Shown here: in pieces, positions 26,107-34,936 of the stretch
How the letters are laid out: each line of letters starts with the position of its first letter
Numbering within the stretch: position 1 is the first letter of the stretch
Assembly: GCA_045863035.1 (NCBI GenBank)
Contig: BTUV01000008.1
Span: 1 to 64,000 of the forward strand
Reading direction: 5' to 3'
Length of the DNA stretch: 64,000 nucleotides
DNA from: H2-BAC3 sp045863035
Lineage (GTDB): Bacteria; Bacteroidota; Ignavibacteria; Ignavibacteriales; Ignavibacteriaceae
Made by a program: the position numbers and the translations under genes
The notes under the pieces: generated by a model
Databases searched by the model: none
What the model saw: only the letters and a program-made list of their open reading frames with translations
What the model was told of the DNA's origin: nothing

Positions 26107-27089
26107 TAGCTTTTGACCGCGAATTTTACGGCGTTGCTAATTCCGTTCGGAAATAATTCAGATTTACGATATGTTTCAATTCTGAGATAGTAATCACGAT
26201 TGGCGACCAGATAATAGGTTTGCAATGGAATTATCACCTCACCGGTATTGCCGTTATGATAATATTCTGTTGACCAAAGCACTCCAGCCACTTCACTGCT
26301 TTGCAACAGAAGGCGATAAGTTGAATTGAAAGGAATTCCTGTAACCGTAACCTGATAGAAACGGGGGAGATAAGCGCCATTTTGCGGAAATACAAACTCT
26401 GGCAGGGGCAGTATGATGTCTGAATTAACACTGCTTGCTACACTTGTAAGTCCTCCTTTGTCAACTGCAATCAGTTTGTAATAATATTCAACACCGGTCA
26501 CAAGCCCTGTTGTATCATCAAACCGGGTTGATGCAGATCTGCCTACTTTGTTTGAACTATCTGGTAAAAATGCGCCATCAGCGCTTCGGTATATGTCAAA
26601 GTATTGTATATCAGATTCGAACGGGAGTGCCCAGCTCAACTGAATTGTAAGTGACTCCTGAAAATTATGAGCATAGACAAGCAGATTCCTGGGTTTTCGC
26701 GGGGCATAAAGATTAACCGGTCTTGCTGAAACGGTATCGGAAAGTGCACTGATGTTACCGGATATATCCTCTGCTAAAATAGAATAGAAATATCTTGTAC
26801 CGTAATCAAGTCCGGTATCAAAGAAATAATTGCGGAATGTTTGTCCTGCCAAAACATAAACACTCCCTGCTGAATCAGTTTTTCTGTAAATGGAATAAGA
26901 TTCAATATCCGGTTCGTAATTATCCTCCCAGAACAGTTCAACTTCTCCGTCAGCTTCATAGGAGACCATCAGCCCTGAAGGTACTGCCGGCGGAAATGTA
27001 TCCTGACCCGGCGGAGTAACGGGCAGTCGCTCACAGCCCTCAAACAGTGCCACAACCATGAAACTCATGAGGAAGAGAACTATTCTCAT
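26106..27089 (-). CDS. Lipoprotein with fibronectin type III domains
   Basis: A 327-residue protein. The lipobox around residues 16-19 (LFEGC) marks it as a lipoprotein. Two FnIII-like domains follow (about 35-125 and 130-225), with the typical PPAVPSGL / EVELFWEDN and PRKPRNLLV / LSWALP strand patterns, then a C-terminal beta domain. It is probably anchored in the outer membrane and coupled to the barrel gene downstream (TAATG overlap). FnIII domains suggest binding to carbohydrate or protein; no enzyme domain is visible. Confidence 0.7.
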   Translation of the reverse strand: MRIVLFLMSFMVVALFEGCERLPVTPPGQDTFPPAVPSGLMVSYEADGEVELFWEDNYEPDIESYSIYRKTDSAGSVYVLAGQTFRNYFFDTGLDYGTRYFYSILAEDISGNISALSDTVSARPVNLYAPRKPRNLLVYAHNFQESLTIQLSWALPFESDIQYFDIYRSADGAFLPDSSNKVGRSASTRFDDTTGLVTGVEYYYKLIAVDKGGLTSVASSVNSDIILPLPEFVFPQNGAYLPRFYQVTVTGIPFNSTYRLLLQSSEVAGVLWSTEYYHNGNTGEVIIPLQTYYLVANRDYYLRIETYRKSELFPNGISNAVKFAVKS

Positions 27090-27095
27090 CAGCTC

Positions 27096-28496
27096 TTAGG
27101 TGAGAATAAATTCCTGACCCCGCTCGGGTATTTCAACAGACTGGAATCCGTTTTGCTTCAGCCGGTCAGACATCTTTATCTGTTGATCGTAATCACCATG
27201 AACGAGGAATATTTTTTTGAGTTTTGTTTTATCAAGTCCGTTACAATATTCAAGCAGCTCATCTGCATCAGCGTGAGCCGAAAGCGAGTTGAAGACCGCT
27301 ACTTCAGCTTTTAACTGATATATATCACCGAAGATATTTACTTCAGGTTCTTTTTCCACAATTTTTCTGCCAAGTGTATTCTCAGCGCAATATCCGACCA
27401 TCAGGACGATATTATTCGGATTCTGGATATTGTTTGCAAGATGATGCAAAACTCTGCCGGCTTCTGCCATGCCGGAAGCTGAGATAATCATTAATGGACC
27501 CGGTTTTTCATTGAGCTCTTTTGAATCCTCAACATGTGTTATATACGATAGCTTTGCAAACCCGAACGGGTCCTGATTTTCTCTGACAATCTTCTTCATC
27601 TCATCATCAAAGCATTCACTGTGAAGACTGTAAACATCCGTAGCGTTTACTGAAAGGGGACTATCCACAACAATCGGGATACGGGGGGCAAGATTATTTT
27701 CAAATACCAGATGAAGCGAGTAGAGAATTTCCTGCGTTCTCCCCACGCTGAATGCGGGAACGATAATCTTAGATTGTTTTTGATGTGCTTTTTTAAGTAA
27801 TTCCGCGAGTTTGGCTTCGGTTCTTGCGTAGTCATCATGGAATCTGCCGCCATAGGTTGATTCGCAAATAAAATAGTCAACATCGGGGATTATTTCAGGG
27901 TCGCGTAAAATTGGCATATTCGCCCGACCAATATCACCTGAAAATCCAAAGTCGATTTTCTTTCCATTTTCTTCAATTTCGAAATGGGTAACCGCGCTCC
28001 CCAGAATATGACCGGCATCGTAAAAGGTAATTTTAACACCCGGCAATATTTCAAGAGTACGGTGGTAGTTTATACACATGAAAAGATTCATTGTGTTTTC
28101 CACATCTTCAATTTCATAAAGCGGTTCAAAAAGTTTCTGACCGTTTTTCTTTCTCTTCTTATTTACAAACTCCAGGTCTTTTTCCTGAATATGGCAGCTA
28201 TCTTTAAGCAGCAGAGAAGCAAGGTCTCTGGTAGCAAACGTGGAGTAAATTGGACCGTTAAAACCTCGTCTGACAAGGGAAGGGATATTTCCGCAATGGT
28301 CAACGTGGGCATGGGAAAGAACCATACAGTCAACTTCTTCCGGTTCAAACTGATCAAAACTCCGGTTTAGTTCAAAGGATTCTTTTCTTTTGCCTTGAAA
28401 CATCCCTGAATCCAGGAGAATTTTCTTTCCATTTACTTCCAGGAGATGTTGTGAACCGGTTACAGTTCGAGCGGCGCCGATAAATTTGATTTTCAT
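27096..28496 (-). CDS. MBL-fold beta-CASP ribonuclease
   Basis: 466 residues. The N-terminal metallo-beta-lactamase domain has HAHVDH (62-67), an aspartate/histidine set (DAGHILGSAV, SGDIGR), a beta-CASP domain and a C-terminal RNA-metabolising MBL region (NSLSAHADADELLEYC). This is the archaeal/bacterial CPSF73-like family exemplified by Thermus TTHA0252, which cleaves RNA. It is the first gene of the minus-strand unit ending at 23748 and is divergent from nuoA. Confidence 0.88.
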   Translation of the reverse strand: MKIKFIGAARTVTGSQHLLEVNGKKILLDSGMFQGKRKESFELNRSFDQFEPEEVDCMVLSHAHVDHCGNIPSLVRRGFNGPIYSTFATRDLASLLLKDSCHIQEKDLEFVNKKRKKNGQKLFEPLYEIEDVENTMNLFMCINYHRTLEILPGVKITFYDAGHILGSAVTHFEIEENGKKIDFGFSGDIGRANMPILRDPEIIPDVDYFICESTYGGRFHDDYARTEAKLAELLKKAHQKQSKIIVPAFSVGRTQEILYSLHLVFENNLAPRIPIVVDSPLSVNATDVYSLHSECFDDEMKKIVRENQDPFGFAKLSYITHVEDSKELNEKPGPLMIISASGMAEAGRVLHHLANNIQNPNNIVLMVGYCAENTLGRKIVEKEPEVNIFGDIYQLKAEVAVFNSLSAHADADELLEYCNGLDKTKLKKIFLVHGDYDQQIKMSDRLKQNGFQSVEIPERGQEFILT

Positions 28497-28629
28497 GGGA
28501 CTCCTTAATCAGATTTGAAAACGTTAAAAGAGGGGAGAATTTTATGTACCGAAAGCTCATTTTCTTCCATTGGATTGGTAACTCCCCAGAAGCCGGAAAT
28601 TCTCCGAAAAATGCTTCTGAAGGGTCTGT

Positions 28630-28659
28630 TTTTGGTGCAAATAAAGCAGTTTTGGTGCA
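28630..28659. promoter_or_regulatory. Direct repeat TTTTGGTGCA, 20-bp phased, upstream of nuoA
   Basis: Identical 10-mers TTTTGGTGCA at 28630-28639 and 28650-28659 are spaced exactly 20 bp start to start (two helical turns). They lie in the divergent region between the beta-CASP nuclease and nuoA, 91 bp before the nuoA ATG. The phasing suggests a regulator bound to one DNA face. The regulator is unknown. Confidence 0.4.
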
Positions 28660-28750
28660 TAAAATCGTTAAATGTGAGAAAGAATTTATTGTAAATTGAT
28701 TATAAAAGCCAATTATAATAAATTAGAGTTCAAAATAAATAATTTTCCTT

Positions 28751-29125
28751 ATGATTGAAACCTATATACCATTATTCCTCGTTTTCGGATTCGCAATAGT
28801 CTTTGCCGTGGGTACGGTAATGTCCTCCGGATTGTTTGGTCCTCAGCGCCCGAATGAGGAAAAACTCTCCACCTACGAAAGCGGAATGAAACCGGTTGGA
28901 ACCGCTTTTGAGAGGATTTCGATAAAATATTACCTGGTTGCTATGCTCTTCATCATTTTTGACCTTGAGGTAATTTTTGTTTATCCTTGGGCTGTTCAGT
29001 TTAAGTCTCTGTATAATGATCCGGCAGTCGGAACTACGGCTTTTTATTCGATGTTACTGTTTTTGATAGTGTTTGAGATTGGTTTTCTTTACGTATATAA
29101 AAAAGGAGGCTTTAAGTGGGATTAG
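28751..29125 (+). CDS. nuoA: NADH-quinone oxidoreductase subunit A
   Basis: A 124-residue membrane subunit with three helices (about 4-28, 67-88, 95-117). The conserved NuoA segments are present: YESGMKPVG after helix 1 and FLIVFEIGF in helix 3, with YYLVAMLFIIFDLEVIF in helix 2. It forms part of the quinone-site membrane arm of complex I. It overlaps nuoB by 10 bp. Confidence 0.96.
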   Translation: MIETYIPLFLVFGFAIVFAVGTVMSSGLFGPQRPNEEKLSTYESGMKPVGTAFERISIKYYLVAMLFIIFDLEVIFVYPWAVQFKSLYNDPAVGTTAFYSMLLFLIVFEIGFLYVYKKGGFKWD

Positions 29126-29628
29126 AAGCAATTATTCAACAAGAAGGTTTTGTTACAACAACAATAGATGCCATTACCGGCTGGGCACGGAAAAGCGCCG
29201 TATGGCCGATGCCGATGGGTATTTCATGCTGTGCTATCGAAATGATGGCCTCAGCAGACCCGAAATACGATATTGCCCGTTTCGGCTCTGAAGTTATGAG
29301 ATTTACCCCCCGCCAGTCGGATGTGATGTTAGTAGCCGGCACGGTGACCTATAAGATGTCCAAGGTGGTCAAGAAAATTTATGATCAGATGCCCGACCCG
29401 AAATGGGTGATTGCCATGGGCGCCTGCACCTCTACCGGAGGTATGTACCGCTCATATTCCGTGGTACAGGGAATTGACCAGTTTTTACCCGTCGATATTT
29501 ACGTGGCTGGTTGCCCTCCGAGACCGGATAATCTATTAAACGCACTGATGCAGATTCAGGAAAAGATCGGTTCGACCAGAGCCAGAGATTTCCAGGATCT
29601 TCCCAAATCTCTCATCAATCAGAATTAA
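29116..29628 (+). CDS. nuoB: NADH-quinone oxidoreductase subunit B
   Basis: A 170-residue soluble subunit holding cluster N2, the last Fe-S cluster before quinone. The cysteine ligands are visible in SCCAIEMMA, GACTSTGGMY and VAGCPPRPDN. It has the standard PRQSDVMLVAGTVT block. It starts within nuoA (10-bp overlap) and is followed 4 bp later by nuoC. Confidence 0.97.
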   Translation: MGLEAIIQQEGFVTTTIDAITGWARKSAVWPMPMGISCCAIEMMASADPKYDIARFGSEVMRFTPRQSDVMLVAGTVTYKMSKVVKKIYDQMPDPKWVIAMGACTSTGGMYRSYSVVQGIDQFLPVDIYVAGCPPRPDNLLNALMQIQEKIGSTRARDFQDLPKSLINQN

Positions 29629-29632
29629 CAAT

Positions 29633-30115
29633 ATGCGCGAAACATTAGAAAAACTCCTCGCGGAGCAATTCCACGGGGTTCAGTTTGATTTTTCTGAATT
29701 CAGAGGAGAACTAACCGTAAGTTTTCCGAAGGAAATTGTTATCGAACTATGTGATTTCCTGAAAAACGAACCCCGGCTTAGCTTCATTTTGCTTGAGGAT
29801 GTTACAGCAGTTGACTGGGCCAGGCGGGCAAACCGGTTTCAGGTGGTTTATCAGTTATTCTCAATTGCAAACAAATTCCGTCTTCGCTTGATGACGCTCG
29901 TTGACGAAAGTGAATGCGAAATAGACTCAGTTTATTCTGTCTGGAAAGCTGCTGATTGGGCGGAGCGCGAGACTTATGATATGTATGGCATTTACTTCAG
30001 AAATCATCCTGATCTGAGAAGAATGTATATGCCTGAAGAATTTGAATATCATCCTCTCCGGAAAGATTTTCCGCTCATGGGAATCCCCGGTTCACTTCCC
30101 CTTCCGAAAAAGTAG
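29633..30115 (+). CDS. nuoC: NADH-quinone oxidoreductase subunit C
   Basis: A 160-residue subunit with the 30-kDa-subunit signature ERETYDMYGIYFRNHPDLRRM, then EYHPLRKDFPLMG. It is separate from nuoD, unlike the fused nuoCD of enterobacteria. It helps form the peripheral arm at the junction with the membrane arm. The next gene begins 9 bp downstream. Confidence 0.95.
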   Translation: MRETLEKLLAEQFHGVQFDFSEFRGELTVSFPKEIVIELCDFLKNEPRLSFILLEDVTAVDWARRANRFQVVYQLFSIANKFRLRLMTLVDESECEIDSVYSVWKAADWAERETYDMYGIYFRNHPDLRRMYMPEEFEYHPLRKDFPLMGIPGSLPLPKK

Positions 30116-30124
30116 AAGCACTTT

Positions 30125-31378
30125 ATGCAGAAATTGACAAAAGATGAAGTTCATCCAAAAATAGTGCAGGCCTTGCTTGCCATGGATTCAGATATTACCG
30201 TTGAGGATGCTCTCGAAAATGAGATGATCCTTAATATGGGACCTCAGCACCCTGCAACACACGGTGTGCTCCGGTTGTTGCTCCGCCTTGATGGTGAAAG
30301 AGTAATTGCCTGCGTTCCTGAACTCGGGTATCTGCACCGCGGTTATGAAAAGATGGCGGAAAATATGGGCTATCTTGAATATATACCGCATACTGACCGG
30401 CTGGATTATCTTTCACCCCCTTCTAATAATGTAGCGTACGTTCTGGCGGTTGAAAAGCTGCTTGGTATTGAAGCGCCAAAACGTGCACAATATATCCGGA
30501 TGATGATGAGTGAACTTTCACGTATTGCATCACATCTGGTGGCCATCGGTGCGCTTGCAATGGACGTTGGTGCTCTTACAGTTTTTCTGTGGGGGCTTCG
30601 TGAGCGGGAGAAGATTTTAGACATGTATGATGTTATTTGCGGAGCACGATTTACCACCAGTTATACAAGAATCGGCGGGGTTGCCCAGGATATAGATTCA
30701 GCTACTCTCGGTGCGGTTAGAGGTTTTGTTGACCAGCTCGAAGAAAAACTGGATGAAATGGAACGCCTGCTTAACGGTAACAGGATCTTCCTGGAGCGTC
30801 TTGAAGGAATAGGCGTGGTTTCAGGTGAGGATGCCCTTAGTCTTGGTTTGACGGGTCCTACACTCAGGGGCAGCGGAGTTGCTTACGACCTGAGAAGATC
30901 AGCGCCGTATTTATTCTACGATGAAATAGATTTTAACGTAGTTACTTTTAAGGAGGGGGACAGTCTGGCTCGTTACTTTGTAAGAGCAGATGAGATACGC
31001 GAGAGCATGAAAATCATTAAGCAGGTTCTTGATAAGATGTCTCCAGGTGAGATCATGCTTAATGCTCCAAAGAAAGTATTACCAAAGAAGACTGAGATAT
31101 ATACCCGGATGGAGGAACTTATTCACGACTTTATGCTTGTGCACTTCGGGACTAACCCTCCCAAGGGACAGATTTATCATGCAGTCGAAAATCCAAAGGG
31201 TGAACTTGGCTTCCATATTGTAAGTGAAGGTGATGCACATCCATGGAAGATGAAAATCCGCTCTCCTTCCTTTGTTAATTTGCAGTCTTTACCTCACCTG
31301 GTTAAAGGTCACATGATTTCAGACGTTATTGCTATCATCGGTAGTATTGATCCGGTGATGGGCGAAGCAGATAAATAA
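30125..31378 (+). CDS. nuoD: NADH-quinone oxidoreductase subunit D
   Basis: A 417-residue 49-kDa-type subunit that forms the quinone-binding pocket with NuoB. Visible features are NMGPQHPATHGVLRLLL near the N-terminus, CVPELGYLHRGYEKMAE, a PHTDRLDYLSP segment and the C-terminal GSIDPVMGEADK. It has the expected length for a non-fused NuoD and sits in the nuoABCDEF cluster. Confidence 0.97.
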   Translation: MQKLTKDEVHPKIVQALLAMDSDITVEDALENEMILNMGPQHPATHGVLRLLLRLDGERVIACVPELGYLHRGYEKMAENMGYLEYIPHTDRLDYLSPPSNNVAYVLAVEKLLGIEAPKRAQYIRMMMSELSRIASHLVAIGALAMDVGALTVFLWGLREREKILDMYDVICGARFTTSYTRIGGVAQDIDSATLGAVRGFVDQLEEKLDEMERLLNGNRIFLERLEGIGVVSGEDALSLGLTGPTLRGSGVAYDLRRSAPYLFYDEIDFNVVTFKEGDSLARYFVRADEIRESMKIIKQVLDKMSPGEIMLNAPKKVLPKKTEIYTRMEELIHDFMLVHFGTNPPKGQIYHAVENPKGELGFHIVSEGDAHPWKMKIRSPSFVNLQSLPHLVKGHMISDVIAIIGSIDPVMGEADK

Positions 31379-31393
31379 CAGGATTTAAGACAC

Positions 31394-31867
31394 ATGAAAT
31401 TTCAGTTCACAGAAGAAAATCTCCGGAAAGTTGAAGCGGCAGTCGCTAAGTATCCGCACAAAAAAGCCGCAGTAATGCCGGTATTATATATAGGGCAGGA
31501 ACAAAACGGCTGGATCTCTGGCGAGGTTATGACCGAAGTAGCGCATATTCTTGAGATATCTCAGGAAGAGGTGCTTGGGGTTGTTACGTTTTACACAATG
31601 TACCATAAAAAGCCGATGGGGAAATATCATATTCAGGTTTGTACGAATGTTTCATGCATGCTTAGAGGCGGATACGATATATATGATGCAGTTCGCGGCA
31701 AACTGAATCTTGAAAACGGCGGCGTATCACCGGATATGACCTTTTCGCTTGAAGAAGTGGAATGTATGGGCTCCTGCGGTACTGCTCCGATGATTGCGAT
31801 AAATGAGGACTATCACGAAAATATTGATACCGAAAAGACGCTTCAGATTCTGGACTCACTTAAATAA
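31394..31867 (+). CDS. nuoE: NADH-quinone oxidoreductase subunit E
   Basis: A 157-residue thioredoxin-fold [2Fe-2S] subunit (24-kDa type). Cluster ligands are in CTNVSC and CMGSCGTAP. It belongs to the NADH-input module with NuoF. Its presence shows this complex I accepts NADH, unlike the 11-subunit forms lacking E, F and G. Confidence 0.95.
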   Translation: MKFQFTEENLRKVEAAVAKYPHKKAAVMPVLYIGQEQNGWISGEVMTEVAHILEISQEEVLGVVTFYTMYHKKPMGKYHIQVCTNVSCMLRGGYDIYDAVRGKLNLENGGVSPDMTFSLEEVECMGSCGTAPMIAINEDYHENIDTEKTLQILDSLK

Positions 31868-31873
31868 GACAGT

Positions 31874-33196
31874 ATGGAAAAAATAGTATTACCCGATATT
31901 CCAAATCTTCATCAGCTTGATATATATAAAGCAAACGGCGGTTATCAGGCAGTAAAAAAAGCTTATGACCAGTCACCTGATGATATCATTGATCAGGTTA
32001 AAAAATCAGGTCTCCGCGGCAGAGGCGGAGCTGCATTTTCGGCGGGTTTGAAATGGAGCTTTATGCCAAAAACCACTTCAAAGCCGAAATACCTTTGTGT
32101 TAACGGTGATGAAAGTGAACCGGGTTCGTTTAAGGACAGACAGATTTTTGAATATAACCCGCATCAGCTTATTGAGGGTATTTTGATTACCTGTTACTCA
32201 ATTCAGGCAAATAGCTGTTATATCTATATCAGAGGGGAGTATCATAAGTGGGTTAAGATGATGCAGAAAGCCCTTGATGATGCGTATGAAGCCGGTTTGG
32301 TCGGCGAAAAGATGAAAGAGACCTTCGGTACTCAGTTTCATTGCAACATCTATATTCACAAGGGAGCCGGAGCATATATTTGCGGAGAGGAATCATCCTT
32401 GATGAACTCTATCGAAGGGAAACGCGGCTATCCGAGAGTTAAACCCCCATTCCCGGCGCAAAACGGACTTTGGGGCTGCCCCACTACAATTAATAATGTT
32501 GAAACTATTACCAACATACCTCCCATCATCAACAAAGGATGGCAATGGTTTTCGGGAATCGGTGAACCAAAACATCCGGGTACTATTCTGTTTGGTGTCA
32601 GTGGTCATGTGAATAAACCGGGTGTTTACGAACTTCCTTCAGGAACATTACTTACTGATATTATTTACAAATACGCCGGCGGTGTTCCAGGCGATAAAAA
32701 GATTAAATGCGTGATACCGGGCGGTTCTTCCATGCCTCCTCTCAGAGGGGACAGTCTCGAAGGCGTCAAAATGGATGCGGAGTCGCTCAGAGCCGCGGGT
32801 TCAGCGATAGGTACCGGAGGTATCATGGTTATGGATGAAGATACCGACCTGGTGAAAGTACTGGCAAGAATTTCGAAGTTTTATCATCACGAAAGCTGCG
32901 GTCAGTGTACCCCCTGTCGCGAAGGTACGGGCTGGCTGGAAAAACTGCTAAAGAGAATTCTTAGAGGTGAGGGCTCAACAAAGGATGTTGAGTTGCTTGT
33001 TACGGTTGCAAACAATATAGAAGGCAACACAATCTGCGCGCTCGGTGAGGCGGCTGCCTGGCCGGTTAAATTCATGGTTACCCGCTTCCGGGATGAGTTT
33101 GAGGCGAGAGTTTCCGAGACGTATAAACTAAAGGTCAAAGAAAAAGTACACTCGATGCGGCAGACGGCAAATCCGATAAGCGATATTACAGTCTGA
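31874..33196 (+). CDS. nuoF: NADH-quinone oxidoreductase subunit F
   Basis: A 440-residue 51-kDa-type flavoprotein that oxidises NADH. It has the FMN/NADH-binding glycine-rich GLRGRGGAAFSAGLKW, NGDESEPGSFKDR and GAGAYICGEESSLMNSIEG. The [4Fe-4S] N3 ligands are in ESCGQCTPCREG and NTICALG. It is the last gene of this nuo block, and a terminator follows. nuoG, which normally comes next, is absent here. Confidence 0.97.
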   Translation: MEKIVLPDIPNLHQLDIYKANGGYQAVKKAYDQSPDDIIDQVKKSGLRGRGGAAFSAGLKWSFMPKTTSKPKYLCVNGDESEPGSFKDRQIFEYNPHQLIEGILITCYSIQANSCYIYIRGEYHKWVKMMQKALDDAYEAGLVGEKMKETFGTQFHCNIYIHKGAGAYICGEESSLMNSIEGKRGYPRVKPPFPAQNGLWGCPTTINNVETITNIPPIINKGWQWFSGIGEPKHPGTILFGVSGHVNKPGVYELPSGTLLTDIIYKYAGGVPGDKKIKCVIPGGSSMPPLRGDSLEGVKMDAESLRAAGSAIGTGGIMVMDEDTDLVKVLARISKFYHHESCGQCTPCREGTGWLEKLLKRILRGEGSTKDVELLVTVANNIEGNTICALGEAAAWPVKFMVTRFRDEFEARVSETYKLKVKEKVHSMRQTANPISDITV

Positions 33197-33211
33197 CAGG
33201 GGGCTGAGATT

Positions 33212-33252
33212 AAGGCGGTGCATCCGGTTTTCGGAAATACACCGCCTTTTTT
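33212..33252 (+). terminator. Intrinsic terminator after nuoF
   Basis: A 9-bp stem (33212-33220 with 33240-33248) closes a loop with a small internal hairpin and is followed by a T-rich run. It cleanly ends the nuoABCDEF transcript. Confidence 0.85.
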
Positions 33253-33262
33253 ATTTTTAAAG

Positions 33263-33280
33263 TGTGCATTTTTGTGCATT
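33263..33280. promoter_or_regulatory. Tandem TGTGCATT repeat upstream of the ECF sigma gene
   Basis: TGTGCATT occurs at 33263-33270 and again at 33273-33280, a 10-bp period (one helical turn), about 50 bp before the sigma-factor start. It could be a regulator site or part of an autoregulated ECF promoter. Chance is possible for so short a motif. Confidence 0.3.
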
Positions 33281-33327
33281 CTTAAATCTGAATTCTGTGG
33301 TTATTCGTATAATTAAGAAGAGGTCAT

Positions 33328-33921
33328 GTGTCGGGTTTTGCCGGGTTCTCCGGCTTGTCAGAGGTAAAAATTATTCAAGGAATTGCCCATAAACATGAGC
33401 GATCCCTCAGTGAGTTATATGACCTTTACGGTATGCTCTGTTACAGGATTATTTACCGGATAACAAGGGACAGGATGCTTTCTGAGGAGATTTTGCAAAA
33501 TGTTTTCGTCAGGGTTTGGGAGAATGCTGAAAACTTTTCTGAACAGAAAGGGAGTGTTTACTCCTGGATTACTGCTATCACCAGAAATCTGGCAATTGAT
33601 AAAATCCGCTCAAAGGAATTTAAGGAGCAAATGCTCAAAAGTGAGACGCAGGATGATTTTTCTGAGCATGAGAACTCGCCTGGTCGTAACGGGTTGCAGT
33701 CTCTCCTGATTGATGAAACCGCTGAAAGGGTTACAAAGGCGATGAATCAGATTCCGCCTGAACAAAAATTAGTAATTGAAATGTCATTCTTTGAAGGGAT
33801 GACACATAACGAAATTTCGGAGGCACTGGAGCTGCCTCTCGGTACGGTTAAGACACGAATGAGGCAGGGGCTAATTAAACTTCACAGATTGCTCGAAAAA
33901 TATAATGATGGATATGAATAA
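33328..33921 (+). CDS. ECF-family RNA polymerase sigma factor
   Basis: A 197-residue sigma factor. The region 2 domain (about 22-92) has LYDLYGMLCYRIIYRI and EEILQNVFVRVWENA. The region 4 domain (about 130-190) has EGMTHNEISEALELPLGTVK. It resembles SigK/SigL-type ECF factors paired with RskA-like anti-sigmas, which is the arrangement here. The start is GTG at 33328 with AGAAGAGG just upstream. It overlaps the anti-sigma gene by 17 bp. Confidence 0.92.
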   Translation: MSGFAGFSGLSEVKIIQGIAHKHERSLSELYDLYGMLCYRIIYRITRDRMLSEEILQNVFVRVWENAENFSEQKGSVYSWITAITRNLAIDKIRSKEFKEQMLKSETQDDFSEHENSPGRNGLQSLLIDETAERVTKAMNQIPPEQKLVIEMSFFEGMTHNEISEALELPLGTVKTRMRQGLIKLHRLLEKYNDGYE

Positions 33922-34711
33922 GATAAAACGAATTAAGGAACTTTTCTTCCTGGAGAAATTTGATCTCCTGACAGAAAGTGAAAAAGCGGAATTGCTCGAA
34001 TTCCGCGATAGTGACCCGGCTCAGGCAGTGAAACTTGAATCTGAAAGCACTGATTACTTCAGCAGTATTGCTTTATCAGGTCAGAGTGCTGAACCTTCTT
34101 CGCGGTTGAAGCGACAGATTCTCAATAATATATCAAAGAAGAAAAGTGTTTATTCACAGGGTTCTGACTCGCGCGTCACACCCCTGGTAAATTATCTGAT
34201 TGCTAATCCGGTTGCTTACATATTAGGTATGGCTGTACTTATAGTCGCATCAGTTATATATATCCAATTTAATCAGGTGAATGAAAAACAGGCGCAGCTT
34301 GTTTCGCTCATGAATAGTAACCGCGTTTATGCTGAACTGGCGCAAATCATTTATCCTGACAAATACATGATGTTTGATTTGAAGACTTCATTAGATAACA
34401 TTTCAGCTAAAGCGAAAGTTTTTCTGACCAAAGACAATTCAACCGGATTATTTCAGTCAGAAACCAAACTGCCTGCTAATAAGAAAAAAGATTATCAGTT
34501 GTGGCTGGTGAAGGACAGTAAAATGATTAACGGAGGAGTGCTTCAGGTATCTGATGGTGACTCAGTGTTATACCACCCGCTTAAAAATCTGCCTATAGCC
34601 GACCTGGAACAAATTGACGGACTGGTGATAACTGTTGAACCAAAAGGCGGGGTTGATACTCCTTCAGGGGATCAGATTATCGTTGGGGTGCAGGCACCTA
34701 AGGAGTTTTAA
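33905..34711 (+). CDS. RskA-like anti-sigma factor
   Basis: 268 residues: a cytoplasmic N-terminal sigma-binding part (about 1-95), one transmembrane helix (about 101-121) and a periplasmic RskA C-terminal domain with DYQLWLVKDSK, NGGVLQVSDG and ITVEPKGGVDTPSG. It holds the upstream ECF sigma at the membrane until an envelope signal triggers proteolysis. Translational overlap with the sigma gene supports balanced expression. Confidence 0.88.
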   Translation: MMDMNKIKRIKELFFLEKFDLLTESEKAELLEFRDSDPAQAVKLESESTDYFSSIALSGQSAEPSSRLKRQILNNISKKKSVYSQGSDSRVTPLVNYLIANPVAYILGMAVLIVASVIYIQFNQVNEKQAQLVSLMNSNRVYAELAQIIYPDKYMMFDLKTSLDNISAKAKVFLTKDNSTGLFQSETKLPANKKKDYQLWLVKDSKMINGGVLQVSDGDSVLYHPLKNLPIADLEQIDGLVITVEPKGGVDTPSGDQIIVGVQAPKEF

Positions 34712-34750
34712 ATGCTCAGTTCCTTACTATCTGATTATAAAATGTTTTAA

Positions 34751-34855
34751 TAAGACAGATTATAATTTTCCGATACGGATTAGTTTTAATTTACCTGGGG
34801 ATAATAAATGTCTGCTATGTAGAATTTCTCTATAAGACAGATTATCATCTGTCTT
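34751..34855 (+). repeat. Repeated TAAGACAGATTAT element with hairpin downstream of the anti-sigma gene
   Basis: TAAGACAGATTAT occurs at 34751-34763 and again at 34833-34845. The second copy forms a perfect 9-bp hairpin (34834-34842 with 34847-34855, 4-base loop) without a T-run. It is non-coding and between the anti-sigma stop and the terminator. The function is unknown; RNA-binding or processing sites are possible. Confidence 0.4.
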
Positions 34856-34887
34856 TAGGAAAATGCAGTAAGTAATTTCAAAAAAAA

Positions 34888-34920
34888 GCTCCATCAGTTG
34901 TTGGCTGATGGAGCTTTTTT
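34888..34920. terminator. Bidirectional intrinsic terminator between the anti-sigma and M28 genes
   Basis: A 10-bp stem (34888-34897 with 34905-34914) is flanked by seven A's on the left and six T's on the right. It works on both strands for the convergent genes. Confidence 0.9.
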
Positions 34921-34936
34921 AATTGAACTAACTGAG

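Noticed and set aside
28084..28370. Plus-strand frame antisense to the beta-CASP nuclease
   Set aside because: It overlaps conserved catalytic codons of the nuclease, so it is a shadow.
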